The notes beneath the pieces were generated by a model. That model had not been told where the DNA came from. It made no database searches and was given only the letters and a program-made list of their open reading frames with translations. Both the position numbers and the translations under genes were made by a program. DNA of 64,000 nucleotides from Silanimonas sp. (GTDB taxonomy: Bacteria > Pseudomonadota > Gammaproteobacteria > Xanthomonadales > Xanthomonadaceae): contig NZ_JAPZQK010000004.1 of NCBI RefSeq assembly GCF_027530345.1, forward strand, positions 1 through 64,000, given 5' to 3'. Of the stretch, positions 26,149 through 34,674 are shown in pieces (position 1 is the first letter of the stretch; the number at the start of each line of letters is the position of its first letter).

Positions 26149-26609
26149 GCCCGATCACGATCCGCGTTGTCACGCCCGCCGACCTCGAAACCCTCGCCCG
26201 CTGGGCCGAGGCCATGGCGCTGGAAACCGAAGCCAAGGTGCTCGACGCGGCGACGATCCGCGGCGGCATCGCCGCCGGCCTCGCCGACCCGCACAAGGCG
26301 CGCTACCTCGTCGCCGAGCACGACGGCCGGGCGGTCGGCACCTTGATGCTCACCACCGAATGGAGTGATTGGCGCAACGGCTGGTGGTGGTGGATCCAGA
26401 GCGTGTTCGTCGCCGAGGACGCGCGCCGGCTCGGCGTGTTCCGCGCGCTCTACGCGCATGTGGAGCACGAGGCGCGGGCGACGCCGGGCGTGTGCGGCCT
26501 GCGCCTGTACGTCGAGAACGACAACGCGCGCGCTCAGGCGACGTACGCCGCGCTCGGCATGCGCGATGCGCACTACCGGGTGTTCGAGGCAGAGTTCCGG
26601 CGGGACTGA
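26145..26609 (+). CDS. GNAT-family N-acetyltransferase
   Basis: The protein has 154 residues. The GNAT fold is visible: LVAEHDGRAVGTLMLTTEWS (strands 2-4), WWWWIQSVFVAEDARRLGVF (motif A with a degenerate CoA loop DARRLGVF) and LRLYVENDNARAQATYAALG (motif B). The substrate is unknown. It is the last gene of the ntrB-ntrC-ABM-GNAT run and ends 6 bases from the convergent regulator gene. Confidence 0.8.
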   Translation: MSPITIRVVTPADLETLARWAEAMALETEAKVLDAATIRGGIAAGLADPHKARYLVAEHDGRAVGTLMLTTEWSDWRNGWWWWIQSVFVAEDARRLGVFRALYAHVEHEARATPGVCGLRLYVENDNARAQATYAALGMRDAHYRVFEAEFRRD

Positions 26610-26615
26610 GGCGGC

Positions 26616-28817
26616 TCAGCCCTTCCCGCGCTGCGCCAGCCATTGCCTCAGCATCGCCTCCGGCATCGGCCGGGCGTGCCAATAGCCTTGGCCCAGCTCG
26701 CAGCCGAGTGCCTGCATGAGTCGCGCCTGTTCCTCGGTTTCGATGCCCTCGGCGACCGTCGACAAGCCCAGTCGTCGCGCCAACCCCACGATGCACTCGA
26801 CGAAGGCTTCATCGGGCCCCTCGCTGCGCTCGGAAACGAAGCGGCGGTCGATCTTCAGCGCATCGACCGGCAGCTCGCGGAGCTGCGCGAGCGAAGAGTA
26901 GCCGGTGCCGAAATCGTCGATCGCGACGCGCACGCCCATGGCGCGCAGGTGCTCGAGGCTGCGCCGCAGCGCCAGCGCTTCGTCCATCGCGATGGATTCG
27001 GTGATCTCGAGTTCCAGGCGGTCGCCGTCGAGGCCGTGGCGCCGCAGCAGGCGCTCGACCATCGCGACGAAGCCCGGGTCGCGGAACTGCGGCATCGCGA
27101 CGTTGACGGCCATGCGCGCTGGCGCCGTGCCGCTGTCGCCCAGCCCCGCGAGCATCCCGCAGGCGCGGTCGAGCACGAACTCGCCCATCGGCACGATCAG
27201 CCCGGAGTACTCCGCGAGGGGGATGAACACGTTGGGCGGCTGCACCCAGCCGCCGCGGCCGTCGGGCCAGCGCAGCAGGGCCTCCACGGAGTGCGTCCGG
27301 CCATCGGCCAGCCCCACCTGTGGCTGGTACCACACCTCGAGGCGGTCGCCCTCCAGGTCGCGGCGCAGTTGCCCCAGCATCCCGAGCCGATGCCGGGTGT
27401 GTTCCGCGAGCCCGGCCTGGTAGAGCAGGGCCGAGTCGTTGAGGCTGCGCTTGGCCGCCTTCAGCGCGATATTGGCGTGGCGCAGCGCGGTGACGCCGTC
27501 GGTGCAGTCGCCGAGGTCGCACAGCCCGAGGGTGACGCGCGCCGGCGTCAGGTGTTCGCCGCAGGCGAAAGGCGGTTCGAAAGCGGCCTGCAGCTCGAAC
27601 GGTGCGAGGCGTTCCGCATCACCCACCACCGCGAACACGTCGGCACCGATGCGGGCGAGCGAGGCGTGCCCGCCGAAGCGCTCGCGCAGGCGCTGGCCGA
27701 CCGCGCTCAGCAGCAGGTCGCCGGCTTCCTGCCCGAGGCCGTCGTTGAAGTCGGTGAAGTGGTCGATGTCCACCAGCACCAGGCGCAGGTCTTGCCGTCC
27801 CGCCACGCCGTCGAGCTCGCGCAGCAGGCCGGAGCGGTTCATCAGGCCGGTGAGTGGATCGCGGAAGGCGAGCCGGTGCACTTCCTCGAAATGCTGCAGG
27901 TTGCTGAAGCAGGCCGAGAGATTGGAGGCGAACACTTCGAGCAGCTGGTGGTCGACGTCGTTGAGGCGCGTCGGCGTGGCGACGTAGATGGCCGCCTCGC
28001 GCTCGCGCGTCGAGAGGTAGAGCACGCTGTAGTCGTCACCGTGGACGTTGCGGCGCTCGCGCAGCGCGCGGGCGATGGCCGCCACCACCGGTTCGGCGTG
28101 GAGGTCGGAGAGAGGGTGCCACACCGCGCCGGCGAGGGCGCCGGCGGCACCGACCACGTACAGGCGGTTGTCGTTCGGGTCGAGCGGCGAGCCGCGCTGG
28201 GCGCAGACGATGCCGTCGATCGGGCCGCGCAGCAGGGCCTTGGCCTGGGTGAGCACGCCCTCGGCGAAATTGGCCAGCCCTTGCGGCTGCAGCAGGCTGG
28301 GCGAGGAGCGCACGATCAGCTCGAGGCCGCGCCTGCTCTCGTCGATGGTGCGGATCTGCTCGTGGCTCTTCACCGCGGAAGTGATCGCCGTGATCAGGCG
28401 CGTGCGCGACAGCTCCGCCTTGGTGAAGTAGTCGTTGATGTCGTAGCGCGCGAACACGCTGAGCTCGGGCGCATAGCCGGGCTGGCCGGTGCGCAGCACG
28501 ATGCGTGTCGCAGCGAGCTCGCAGTCGTTGCGGATGAAGTCGACGAGGTCGAGCCCGGCGTTCTCGGTCTCCATCACCACGTCGAGCAGGATCACCGCCG
28601 GGATGTCGAGCGTGGGCAGGACGCGCCGGGCCTCGGTGGCGGAGAACAGGTGCACCAGCTCGAGGGGCCGGCCGTGCACGTGCACGTGGCGCAGCGCGAA
28701 GCGCGTGGCTTCGTGCACTTCCTCGTCATCGTCGACCACCACGATGCACCAGCCGGGCACCGCGCTATCGCCGCCTTCCTCCGCTTCCTTGGCGAAGCTG
28801 ATCCACTCGTCGTTCAT
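26616..28817 (-). CDS. Response regulator with REC, DUF3369, GGDEF and EAL domains
   Basis: The protein has 733 residues and is cytoplasmic. The receiver (about 20-145) has VVVDDDEEVHE, phospho-Asp in ILLDVVMETENAG and Lys in YFTKAEL. DUF3369 covers about 160-310. The GGDEF domain (about 325-480) has ARIGADVFAVV in place of the signature and should not make c-di-GMP. The EAL domain (about 490-725) keeps EALLRW, NVAMPQF, ELEITES, DDFGTGYSS, LKIDRRFV and EGIETEEQ, so it is probably an active c-di-GMP phosphodiesterase. It overlaps the upstream kinase gene by ATGA, its likely phosphate donor. Confidence 0.88.
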   Translation of the reverse strand: MNDEWISFAKEAEEGGDSAVPGWCIVVVDDDEEVHEATRFALRHVHVHGRPLELVHLFSATEARRVLPTLDIPAVILLDVVMETENAGLDLVDFIRNDCELAATRIVLRTGQPGYAPELSVFARYDINDYFTKAELSRTRLITAITSAVKSHEQIRTIDESRRGLELIVRSSPSLLQPQGLANFAEGVLTQAKALLRGPIDGIVCAQRGSPLDPNDNRLYVVGAAGALAGAVWHPLSDLHAEPVVAAIARALRERRNVHGDDYSVLYLSTREREAAIYVATPTRLNDVDHQLLEVFASNLSACFSNLQHFEEVHRLAFRDPLTGLMNRSGLLRELDGVAGRQDLRLVLVDIDHFTDFNDGLGQEAGDLLLSAVGQRLRERFGGHASLARIGADVFAVVGDAERLAPFELQAAFEPPFACGEHLTPARVTLGLCDLGDCTDGVTALRHANIALKAAKRSLNDSALLYQAGLAEHTRHRLGMLGQLRRDLEGDRLEVWYQPQVGLADGRTHSVEALLRWPDGRGGWVQPPNVFIPLAEYSGLIVPMGEFVLDRACGMLAGLGDSGTAPARMAVNVAMPQFRDPGFVAMVERLLRRHGLDGDRLELEITESIAMDEALALRRSLEHLRAMGVRVAIDDFGTGYSSLAQLRELPVDALKIDRRFVSERSEGPDEAFVECIVGLARRLGLSTVAEGIETEEQARLMQALGCELGQGYWHARPMPEAMLRQWLAQRGKG

Positions 28818-31627
28818 CCGCGCGTCTCCTCTCCGGCGGCCGGGGCGACCGCCGGCAATTCCACGATGAAGCTGGCTCCCGGTCCAGCGCCGTCCAGCAA
28901 CTCGATGCTGCCGCCCAGCCGGCCGTGCACGAGGTTGTACACCAGGTACAGGCCGAGGCCGCTGCCGCCCTGCCCGAGTTTGGTGGTGAAGAAGGGGTCG
29001 AACACCCGATGCCGCAGGGCCGCGGGGATGCCCAGCCCGTCATCGGCGTAGCGGAGCCGGATGAGGGGTCCCGCCGCCTCGGCCGAGATGCGGATGACGC
29101 CGGCGCGCCCCGGCTCGAAGCCGTGCACGAGGCTGTTCTCGACGAGGTTGGTCAGCACCTGCTCCAGCGGCCCGGGGTAGCTTTCGAGCACCAAGCCGGG
29201 CGGGATCTCGACCTCGACCCGGTGCGGGGAGCGCTTGAGCCGCGGGCTCAGCGTGGAGAGCACGTCTTCCACCAGGGCAGCGAGGTCGAACTGCCGTCGC
29301 CGCACGCTGGCCTGGTCCACGGCCACCTGCTTGAAGTGGCTGATCAAGGCAGCGGCGCGCTGCAGGTTGCGTTCGATCAGCTCGGTGGCCTCGCTGTTCT
29401 CGGCCACGAAGCGGTCGAGCGCCGAACGCCTCACCGCGCCTTTGGCGAGCACGTCGGCGAATTGGCGATGGATGTCGTTGAGGGCGGTCGAGACCGTCAG
29501 CGCATTGCCGATCGGCGTGTTCAGTTCGTGCGCGACGCCGGCGACCAGGCTGCCCAGCGAGGCCAGTTTCTCGCGCTGCACCAGCTGCTCCATGGCCTGC
29601 GAGAGCGAGGCGTTCGCTGCTTCGAGCTCGCGCGTGCGCTCGGCCACGCGGTTCTCGAGGGTGTCGGCGAGCCGCTGCAGGTCCTCCTCGGCGATGACCC
29701 GCTCCAGCTCGGCGGCCACGCGGGCCTGGAACAGGTCGAGAAGCCGGGCGGCGGCATCGTCCGCGGCCATCGGCTGGCCGTGCAGGACCGCGAGCACACC
29801 GATCGGCCGGCCGTGGCTGTCATCCAATCGGCGACCGATGTAGGACCGCAAGCCGCGGGCGGCCAAGGCCGCATCGTCGGGGAATCGCTGGGTGACGCCG
29901 TCCAGCACCTCGATCTGCCCCTCCGCCAGCACCGCCGCGCTGGGGGTGCCGGCGATGGCGAAGTCCGCCCGCTCGCTCGGGCCGTCGCGGTGCGCCAGCG
30001 CCAGCGAGATCACTCGCGTCGGCGGCGAACCGTGGTAGCGCCCGATCATCACCCGCTCGACGTCCAGCACGCGCGCCAGCCCGGTGGCGAGGGCGAGGAA
30101 GAAGTCGCCGCCCACCCGCGCTTCGATCCGTCCTCGCAGCAGGGCCATGGCCTGGTTGGCCGTCTCCCGCTCCGTCACGTCGAACATCACGCCGGTGAGT
30201 TGGGTGGGGCGACCCGCGGCGTCGGCATGCACGCTGCCCAGTTCCCACACCCAGCGCGTCTCGCCGTCCCGGTCGCGGATCCGGTAATTCAGCTGGTACT
30301 TGCCAAGGCGGATCGTGGCGTCCGAAATCGCCGCCTCGCAGTGCGCCATGTCCTCGGGATGGATCAGCCGGGAGAAATGTTTGCCATCGCCCGCCAGCAG
30401 GTCGGAGGCCGTGAATCCGGTGAGGGCCACGATCTGCGGGCTGAGGAACTCCATCGGCCAACCGGCGGCGTTCCCGCAGCGATACACCGCTGCGGGCAGC
30501 TGTTCGACGAGGTCGAGGTACTGCTCCTTGCTGGCCCACAGCGCCGCCTCGGCGTCCCGGCGTTGCTGCAACTCCTTGGAGAGCGTGCCGATGGTGTCGC
30601 GCAGCCGCGCGGCGAGTGCGTCGAGCGCCTCGCCAAGTTGGCGGGCCTCCTCGGCGCCGGGCCAACGCGGCACCGGGCTGTAGTCGCCTTCGGCCAACCG
30701 TCGGGCAACATCGCTGAACCGGGCCAGCGGCGCCGCGATGCGGCGACCCAGCAGCAGGGAGGCGCCGAGCAGCAGGACCAACAGCAGCACGGTCTCCAGC
30801 ACCCATTGGCGATTCAACTCGTCCTGCGGCGCGACCCATTCCGGCAAGGGCTGGCGCACCACCACGCGCCAGGGCGCATTCGGCACCGGCTTGATGGCCA
30901 CGCGTTCGTTGCCGACCGTGAGCACGCGCTCCGCCATGCCGTCGGCCTTCGCACCCAAAGCTAGTTCGGCATTGCCGAGGGCTCCGACGCTGGCCAGCGT
31001 GCGGCCCTCCTCGTCCATGAGTGTGGCCGACAGGCCGGGGGTTGCGACGAGGGCCGTGGCCATCACTTGGCCGAGCACGGCCGGCTCCATGCGCATCCGC
31101 AGGACGCCGCGACGCTTTTCGTCCGCATCGCGCACCAGTGCGGTGAAGTAGAGCGCCGGTCGGCGTTCGCCCGTTGCGGTGTAGGGGCCGACCATCTGCG
31201 GATGGCCGGAGGCCACCACCCGCAGGAACCAGGGCTCCAGCGACTCGTCGCGGCCGAGGTTCACCGCCTGCGAGTCCTGCACCACGCGGCCCTCGAGGTC
31301 GAGCACGCCGATGGCGCCGATGTTCACCGTGTCGCGGCTGCCCATGGCGGCGAAGAAGCGGCTCAGGCGCAGCGGCGACGGGGCCGCATCGCTCGTCAGC
31401 ATCTCTTCGAAGATCGGCAGGCGGGCATCGGCGCGCACGCTCTCCAGCCAGCGCGTCCGCGTGGCGGCGAGCAGGGCGGCGAGCTCGTCGGCATTGCCGG
31501 ACAGCAGCAGGTCGCCGTTGCGCGCCGCATCGTCGCGGCGGTCGGCGAGGCTGCCCGCATTCACGAGGATGAGCGGAAGCGCGGCGAAGGCAAGGATCGC
31601 CGCGGCGACGCGGGTACGGGCCTTCAT
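28814..31627 (-). CDS. Sensor histidine kinase: Cache, HAMP, PAS, GAF, HisKA, HATPase
   Basis: The protein has 937 residues. TM1 is about 8-25. A periplasmic Cache-type sensor follows, then TM2 about 272-295 (VLETVLLLVLLLGASLLLG), HAMP, PAS about 368-485, GAF about 500-635 and a coiled coil with NRVAERTRELEAAN. The H box GVAHELNTPIGNALTV has the His near residue 700, and the ATPase domain has NLVENSLVHGF, DDGLGIP and GSGLGLYLVYN. It is joined by ATGA overlaps to a periplasmic binding lipoprotein (upstream) and the REC-EAL regulator (downstream), so it probably receives a signal from the first and phosphorylates the second. Confidence 0.9.
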   Translation of the reverse strand: MKARTRVAAAILAFAALPLILVNAGSLADRRDDAARNGDLLLSGNADELAALLAATRTRWLESVRADARLPIFEEMLTSDAAPSPLRLSRFFAAMGSRDTVNIGAIGVLDLEGRVVQDSQAVNLGRDESLEPWFLRVVASGHPQMVGPYTATGERRPALYFTALVRDADEKRRGVLRMRMEPAVLGQVMATALVATPGLSATLMDEEGRTLASVGALGNAELALGAKADGMAERVLTVGNERVAIKPVPNAPWRVVVRQPLPEWVAPQDELNRQWVLETVLLLVLLLGASLLLGRRIAAPLARFSDVARRLAEGDYSPVPRWPGAEEARQLGEALDALAARLRDTIGTLSKELQQRRDAEAALWASKEQYLDLVEQLPAAVYRCGNAAGWPMEFLSPQIVALTGFTASDLLAGDGKHFSRLIHPEDMAHCEAAISDATIRLGKYQLNYRIRDRDGETRWVWELGSVHADAAGRPTQLTGVMFDVTERETANQAMALLRGRIEARVGGDFFLALATGLARVLDVERVMIGRYHGSPPTRVISLALAHRDGPSERADFAIAGTPSAAVLAEGQIEVLDGVTQRFPDDAALAARGLRSYIGRRLDDSHGRPIGVLAVLHGQPMAADDAAARLLDLFQARVAAELERVIAEEDLQRLADTLENRVAERTRELEAANASLSQAMEQLVQREKLASLGSLVAGVAHELNTPIGNALTVSTALNDIHRQFADVLAKGAVRRSALDRFVAENSEATELIERNLQRAAALISHFKQVAVDQASVRRRQFDLAALVEDVLSTLSPRLKRSPHRVEVEIPPGLVLESYPGPLEQVLTNLVENSLVHGFEPGRAGVIRISAEAAGPLIRLRYADDGLGIPAALRHRVFDPFFTTKLGQGGSGLGLYLVYNLVHGRLGGSIELLDGAGPGASFIVELPAVAPAAGEETRG

Positions 31628-32622
31628 GGCGCGGTCGCGGCCTCGGGCAGTACCGCCGGGTCGAACATCGCCGCCGGGTCTGGCGGCTTGCTCAGGCTGC
31701 CGCGTTCGATGAAGAACGTGGCGTAGCGTTCGATCAGCGAGGCCAGCGGGGAATCGGCGCCGCCCGCCATCGCATGGCGGTTGTCGTCGAGCGAATACAG
31801 CTTCACCCCGGCCAGCGAGACGGTCGCGGCGTCCAGCCCGAGGGCGGCGGCCGCGGCGGCGTTGCCGGCCGCCGAGTCGGCGCGCCAGCGGTGCTCCGCC
31901 TCGAACCAGGCCCGCACGAAACCGCGGTAGGCCTCCGGATGGCGCTCCATCCCCGCACGCGTGGCCAGCACCACGTCGAGGATCAGACCCGGGGTGTCCG
32001 CACTGCTGAAGACCGGGGTCGCACCGGCCGCCACCGCTTGGCCGGCGTAGGGCTGCCAGGTGTGGCCGAAGTCGATGCGGCCTTCGGCCAGGGCCGCCGG
32101 CACATCGGAGGCGTCGACATTGGCCCAGACCACGTCGCCGGGGGCGATGCCCTCGCGCTCCAGCCAAGCGCGGATGAACAGCTCACCGAAACCGCCGAGA
32201 TTGGTGCCGAAGCGCGGTGGGGCCGCGGGGTCGGCGCCGGCGGTGGGGGCGCGCAGCAGCTGGTCGCCGCCGGAGGATTCGTCGGCGACCAGCAGCACGA
32301 CCACGTCGGGCCGGTTCCGCGAAAGGATGATGGCATCGCCAAGCGACACCGCGATGAGGTCGTAATGGCCGGCGGCGAACTCGGCGATCAGGCCATTGGT
32401 GTCGCGCGTGGCCACGACCTCGAGGTCGACGCCTTGCGCAGCCATCAGTCCTTCGCGCTCGGCGATGACCGCGGGGAAATACCCGGCCCAGAGGTCCATG
32501 CCCAGCCGCATCGGCGTGGGTGCACTGGGGGCGTCGGCGGTTCCGCACGCGCACAAGAACGCCGCCATGAGCGCTATCGCGCGCCAGCCCGCCTTGCCTT
32601 GCGTCGCCACCGCCGTGCGCAT
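31624..32622 (-). CDS. Periplasmic substrate-binding lipoprotein (NMT1/SsuA-like)
   Basis: The protein has 332 residues, with lipobox LCAC (signal MRTAVATQGK..MAAFLCAC). A type II periplasmic binding fold follows: MRLGMDLWAGYFPAVIAERE, VVATRDTNGLIAEFAAGHYD, VVVLLVADESSGGDQLLRAP. It resembles the nitrate/sulfonate/thiamine-precursor binding proteins. No ABC permease or ATPase is nearby; the next genes are a kinase and a c-di-GMP regulator, overlapped by ATGA. It therefore probably works as a ligand receptor for the kinase and not in transport. The ligand is unknown. Confidence 0.82.
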   Translation of the reverse strand: MRTAVATQGKAGWRAIALMAAFLCACGTADAPSAPTPMRLGMDLWAGYFPAVIAEREGLMAAQGVDLEVVATRDTNGLIAEFAAGHYDLIAVSLGDAIILSRNRPDVVVLLVADESSGGDQLLRAPTAGADPAAPPRFGTNLGGFGELFIRAWLEREGIAPGDVVWANVDASDVPAALAEGRIDFGHTWQPYAGQAVAAGATPVFSSADTPGLILDVVLATRAGMERHPEAYRGFVRAWFEAEHRWRADSAAGNAAAAAALGLDAATVSLAGVKLYSLDDNRHAMAGGADSPLASLIERYATFFIERGSLSKPPDPAAMFDPAVLPEAATAP

Positions 32623-32702
32623 GCCCGGTTCCTGCGTGAGGCTTCCGAGCCCCGACTATAGCCCCGGGTGACGCCGGAGTTGGCGACTCAGCGCGTCAGG
32701 CC

Positions 32703-33605
32703 TCAGCCGCGCAGGATGGCGCGCGCGTCCTTGCCGACGGGGCAGTGGGCGAAGGTCACCTCGAGGCCGTGGGCGCCGAGAACCGCGGCGATCTGCCGCT
32801 GCCGGGCTTCGAAGTGGTCGAACAACCGTTCCATGCCCTCGGCGCCGAGCTTGCCGGCGTCGACGCCCGGGGGCACGAAGCCGCCGAGCGCCCAAGCGTC
32901 GGCATCGATCAGCGCGATCTGCGCCGCGCCGTTGGCATAGCGCACCAGCGGCTCGGGCGGGGCATCGAGCCACAGCTCGTCGTCGTCGCCGAACAGCGCG
33001 GCCTCGATCATCGGCCACAGGCCGGCGAGCCCCGCGTGTTCGTACTGGATGGCCATCATCGCCATCAGGTCGTGCAGGGTGAGATAGCGCATGTGCTCGA
33101 CGCGCAGGCCGAAGGCGGACTGCGTCGCCAGGGCCGTGCCGGCGTTCGCCATGCCGGTGTCGAGCAGGCGCTCCTCCAGGGCTTCCCCGACGCGCTTCAC
33201 GGCTTCGGCCGGCCCGCGCAGCAGGAAGGGCAGCACGCGCAGCGGGCCACCGGCGAGATCGGATTGCGGCACGAAGTCGGCGGGCAGGCCGTCGGCCCCG
33301 GCACCGAAGGCGATCACGCGGCCGCCCGCGTCGCCCGGCACGCGCGCCGCGTAGGCCTCGAGCAGGGCGTGGCGCGGCACGTTCGGCCGGAGGATTTCCG
33401 ACGGGTCGTAGAGCGCCGCGGCCACGACGAGGTCGAGCGAGGCGGTTTCGGCCACCACGCGGGCGAGGTCGGCGGCGATACCGGCCGCCCAATCGCCGGC
33501 CTCGGCCTGCGGCAGCGCGTTGCGCCCGACAGGCGCCTCGCCGGCCAGCTCGATGGCGATCACGCCCAGGGTGGTCAGCACTTCCGGGGTCGGCATTCGG
33601 CTCAT
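32703..33605 (-). CDS. Protein of unknown function
   Basis: The protein has 300 residues and is cytoplasmic (no signal). It contains TPEVLTTLGVIAIELAGEAP near the start, a central EHMRYLTLHDLMAMMAIQYE and LWPMIEAALFGDDDELWLDA. I do not recognise the family. It is mostly acidic and helical. ATG at 33605 is used, with another ATG three codons in; neither has a clear ribosome site. It is divergent from the methyltransferase gene with about 63 bases between them. Confidence 0.55.
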   Translation of the reverse strand: MSRMPTPEVLTTLGVIAIELAGEAPVGRNALPQAEAGDWAAGIAADLARVVAETASLDLVVAAALYDPSEILRPNVPRHALLEAYAARVPGDAGGRVIAFGAGADGLPADFVPQSDLAGGPLRVLPFLLRGPAEAVKRVGEALEERLLDTGMANAGTALATQSAFGLRVEHMRYLTLHDLMAMMAIQYEHAGLAGLWPMIEAALFGDDDELWLDAPPEPLVRYANGAAQIALIDADAWALGGFVPPGVDAGKLGAEGMERLFDHFEARQRQIAAVLGAHGLEVTFAHCPVGKDARAILRG

Positions 33606-33668
33606 GGGCTTGGGCGGCTCGGCGGGGCGGTCTACCCTATTGTGGTCCAAAGTCACCGGCCCTGCGCC

Positions 33669-34652
33669 TTGTCCTCCTCCCCCGAAAACTACAAAGCCGC
33701 GTGGAACGCGCGGTCGGCCACGCTGTCCGATGGCATGGCCGCCGTCGATGGCAGCGCCGACGAGTCGGTGCTCGCCGCCACCGGTGCGTTCACCGCGGGC
33801 CAGGTGCACGCTGCGCTCGAGCTCGTGCCTTCCGACCGCGTGTTCGAGATCGGTTGTGGGGTGGGCCGCATCGGCGCGCAGCTGGCCGGCCACGTCGCCG
33901 TCTGGCACGGCATCGACATCGCCGAGAACATGGCGGCCCTCGCCCGTGCGCGCGTCGAATCGCATCCCGGCGCGACTGCCAGCGCCGTCGATGGCCCGCA
34001 TCTCAAGCCCTTCGCCGACGCGTCGATGGACAAGGGCTACTGCGTGGCCGTGTTCATCCACATGGACAAGGAGGACATGGTCCTCTACCTGCGCGACGTC
34101 GCGCGCGTGCTCAAGCCCGGTGGCCTGTTCTACTTCGACCACTGGAACCTCTCGCATCCCGTCGGCTGGCAGCGCTTCGCCTACGAGGTCGACCAGGTGG
34201 CGCGCGGCGACGCGGCCGAGCGCAAGGACGTGGCGCGCAACCAGTTCTGCACGCCGGAGGAGCTGCGCCTCTACGTGCGTGCCGCCGGCCTCGAACTCGT
34301 GTTCGAGCACATCGACGCGCATCTCGTCGGTATGGTGGCGCGCAAGCCGGAGCATCCGCTGCCGGCCGTCGCGCCGTCGCCGCAGCCGATCGACCGATCG
34401 ACGCTCACCGCCGGCTCCGCCGCCGTGGCCGAGCGCCTCGAGGCCGCCCGCGCCGACATCGGCTTCTCGCCGCGCTGGGTGCAGTGCTTCGCCGAGGCCT
34501 GCGAAGTGCTGATCGGCGGCCTGCACCCCGCCACCCTGCTCGACCGCTGGCGCGCCGAGCCCGGCCCGCCGCCCGAAGTGGCCATCCATATCGCATGGCT
34601 CGACGCGATCTGGCACCGTCACCCCCATCTCTGGCCGCCCGTCGCGGCCTGA
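33669..34652 (+). CDS. SAM-dependent methyltransferase (class I)
   Basis: The protein has about 327 residues. The SAM-binding motif I is VFEIGCGVGRIG (about residue 58), followed by GIDIAENMAALARAR and the post-motif VLKPGGLFYFDHWN. A C-terminal extension of about 100 residues is unusual for the minimal fold and may bind the acceptor. The substrate is unknown. TTG at 33669 is chosen as the nearest plausible start before the conserved ENYKAAWNAR segment; this is uncertain. Confidence 0.75.
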   Translation: MSSSPENYKAAWNARSATLSDGMAAVDGSADESVLAATGAFTAGQVHAALELVPSDRVFEIGCGVGRIGAQLAGHVAVWHGIDIAENMAALARARVESHPGATASAVDGPHLKPFADASMDKGYCVAVFIHMDKEDMVLYLRDVARVLKPGGLFYFDHWNLSHPVGWQRFAYEVDQVARGDAAERKDVARNQFCTPEELRLYVRAAGLELVFEHIDAHLVGMVARKPEHPLPAVAPSPQPIDRSTLTAGSAAVAERLEAARADIGFSPRWVQCFAEACEVLIGGLHPATLLDRWRAEPGPPPEVAIHIAWLDAIWHRHPHLWPPVAA

Positions 34653-34674
34653 TGTCTCCCGGAGTCCCGTGTCC

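Noticed and set aside
31624-32622. ABC transporter for nitrate or sulfonate
   Set aside because: Only the binding protein is present. The adjacent genes are a kinase and a c-di-GMP regulator, with no permease or ATPase.
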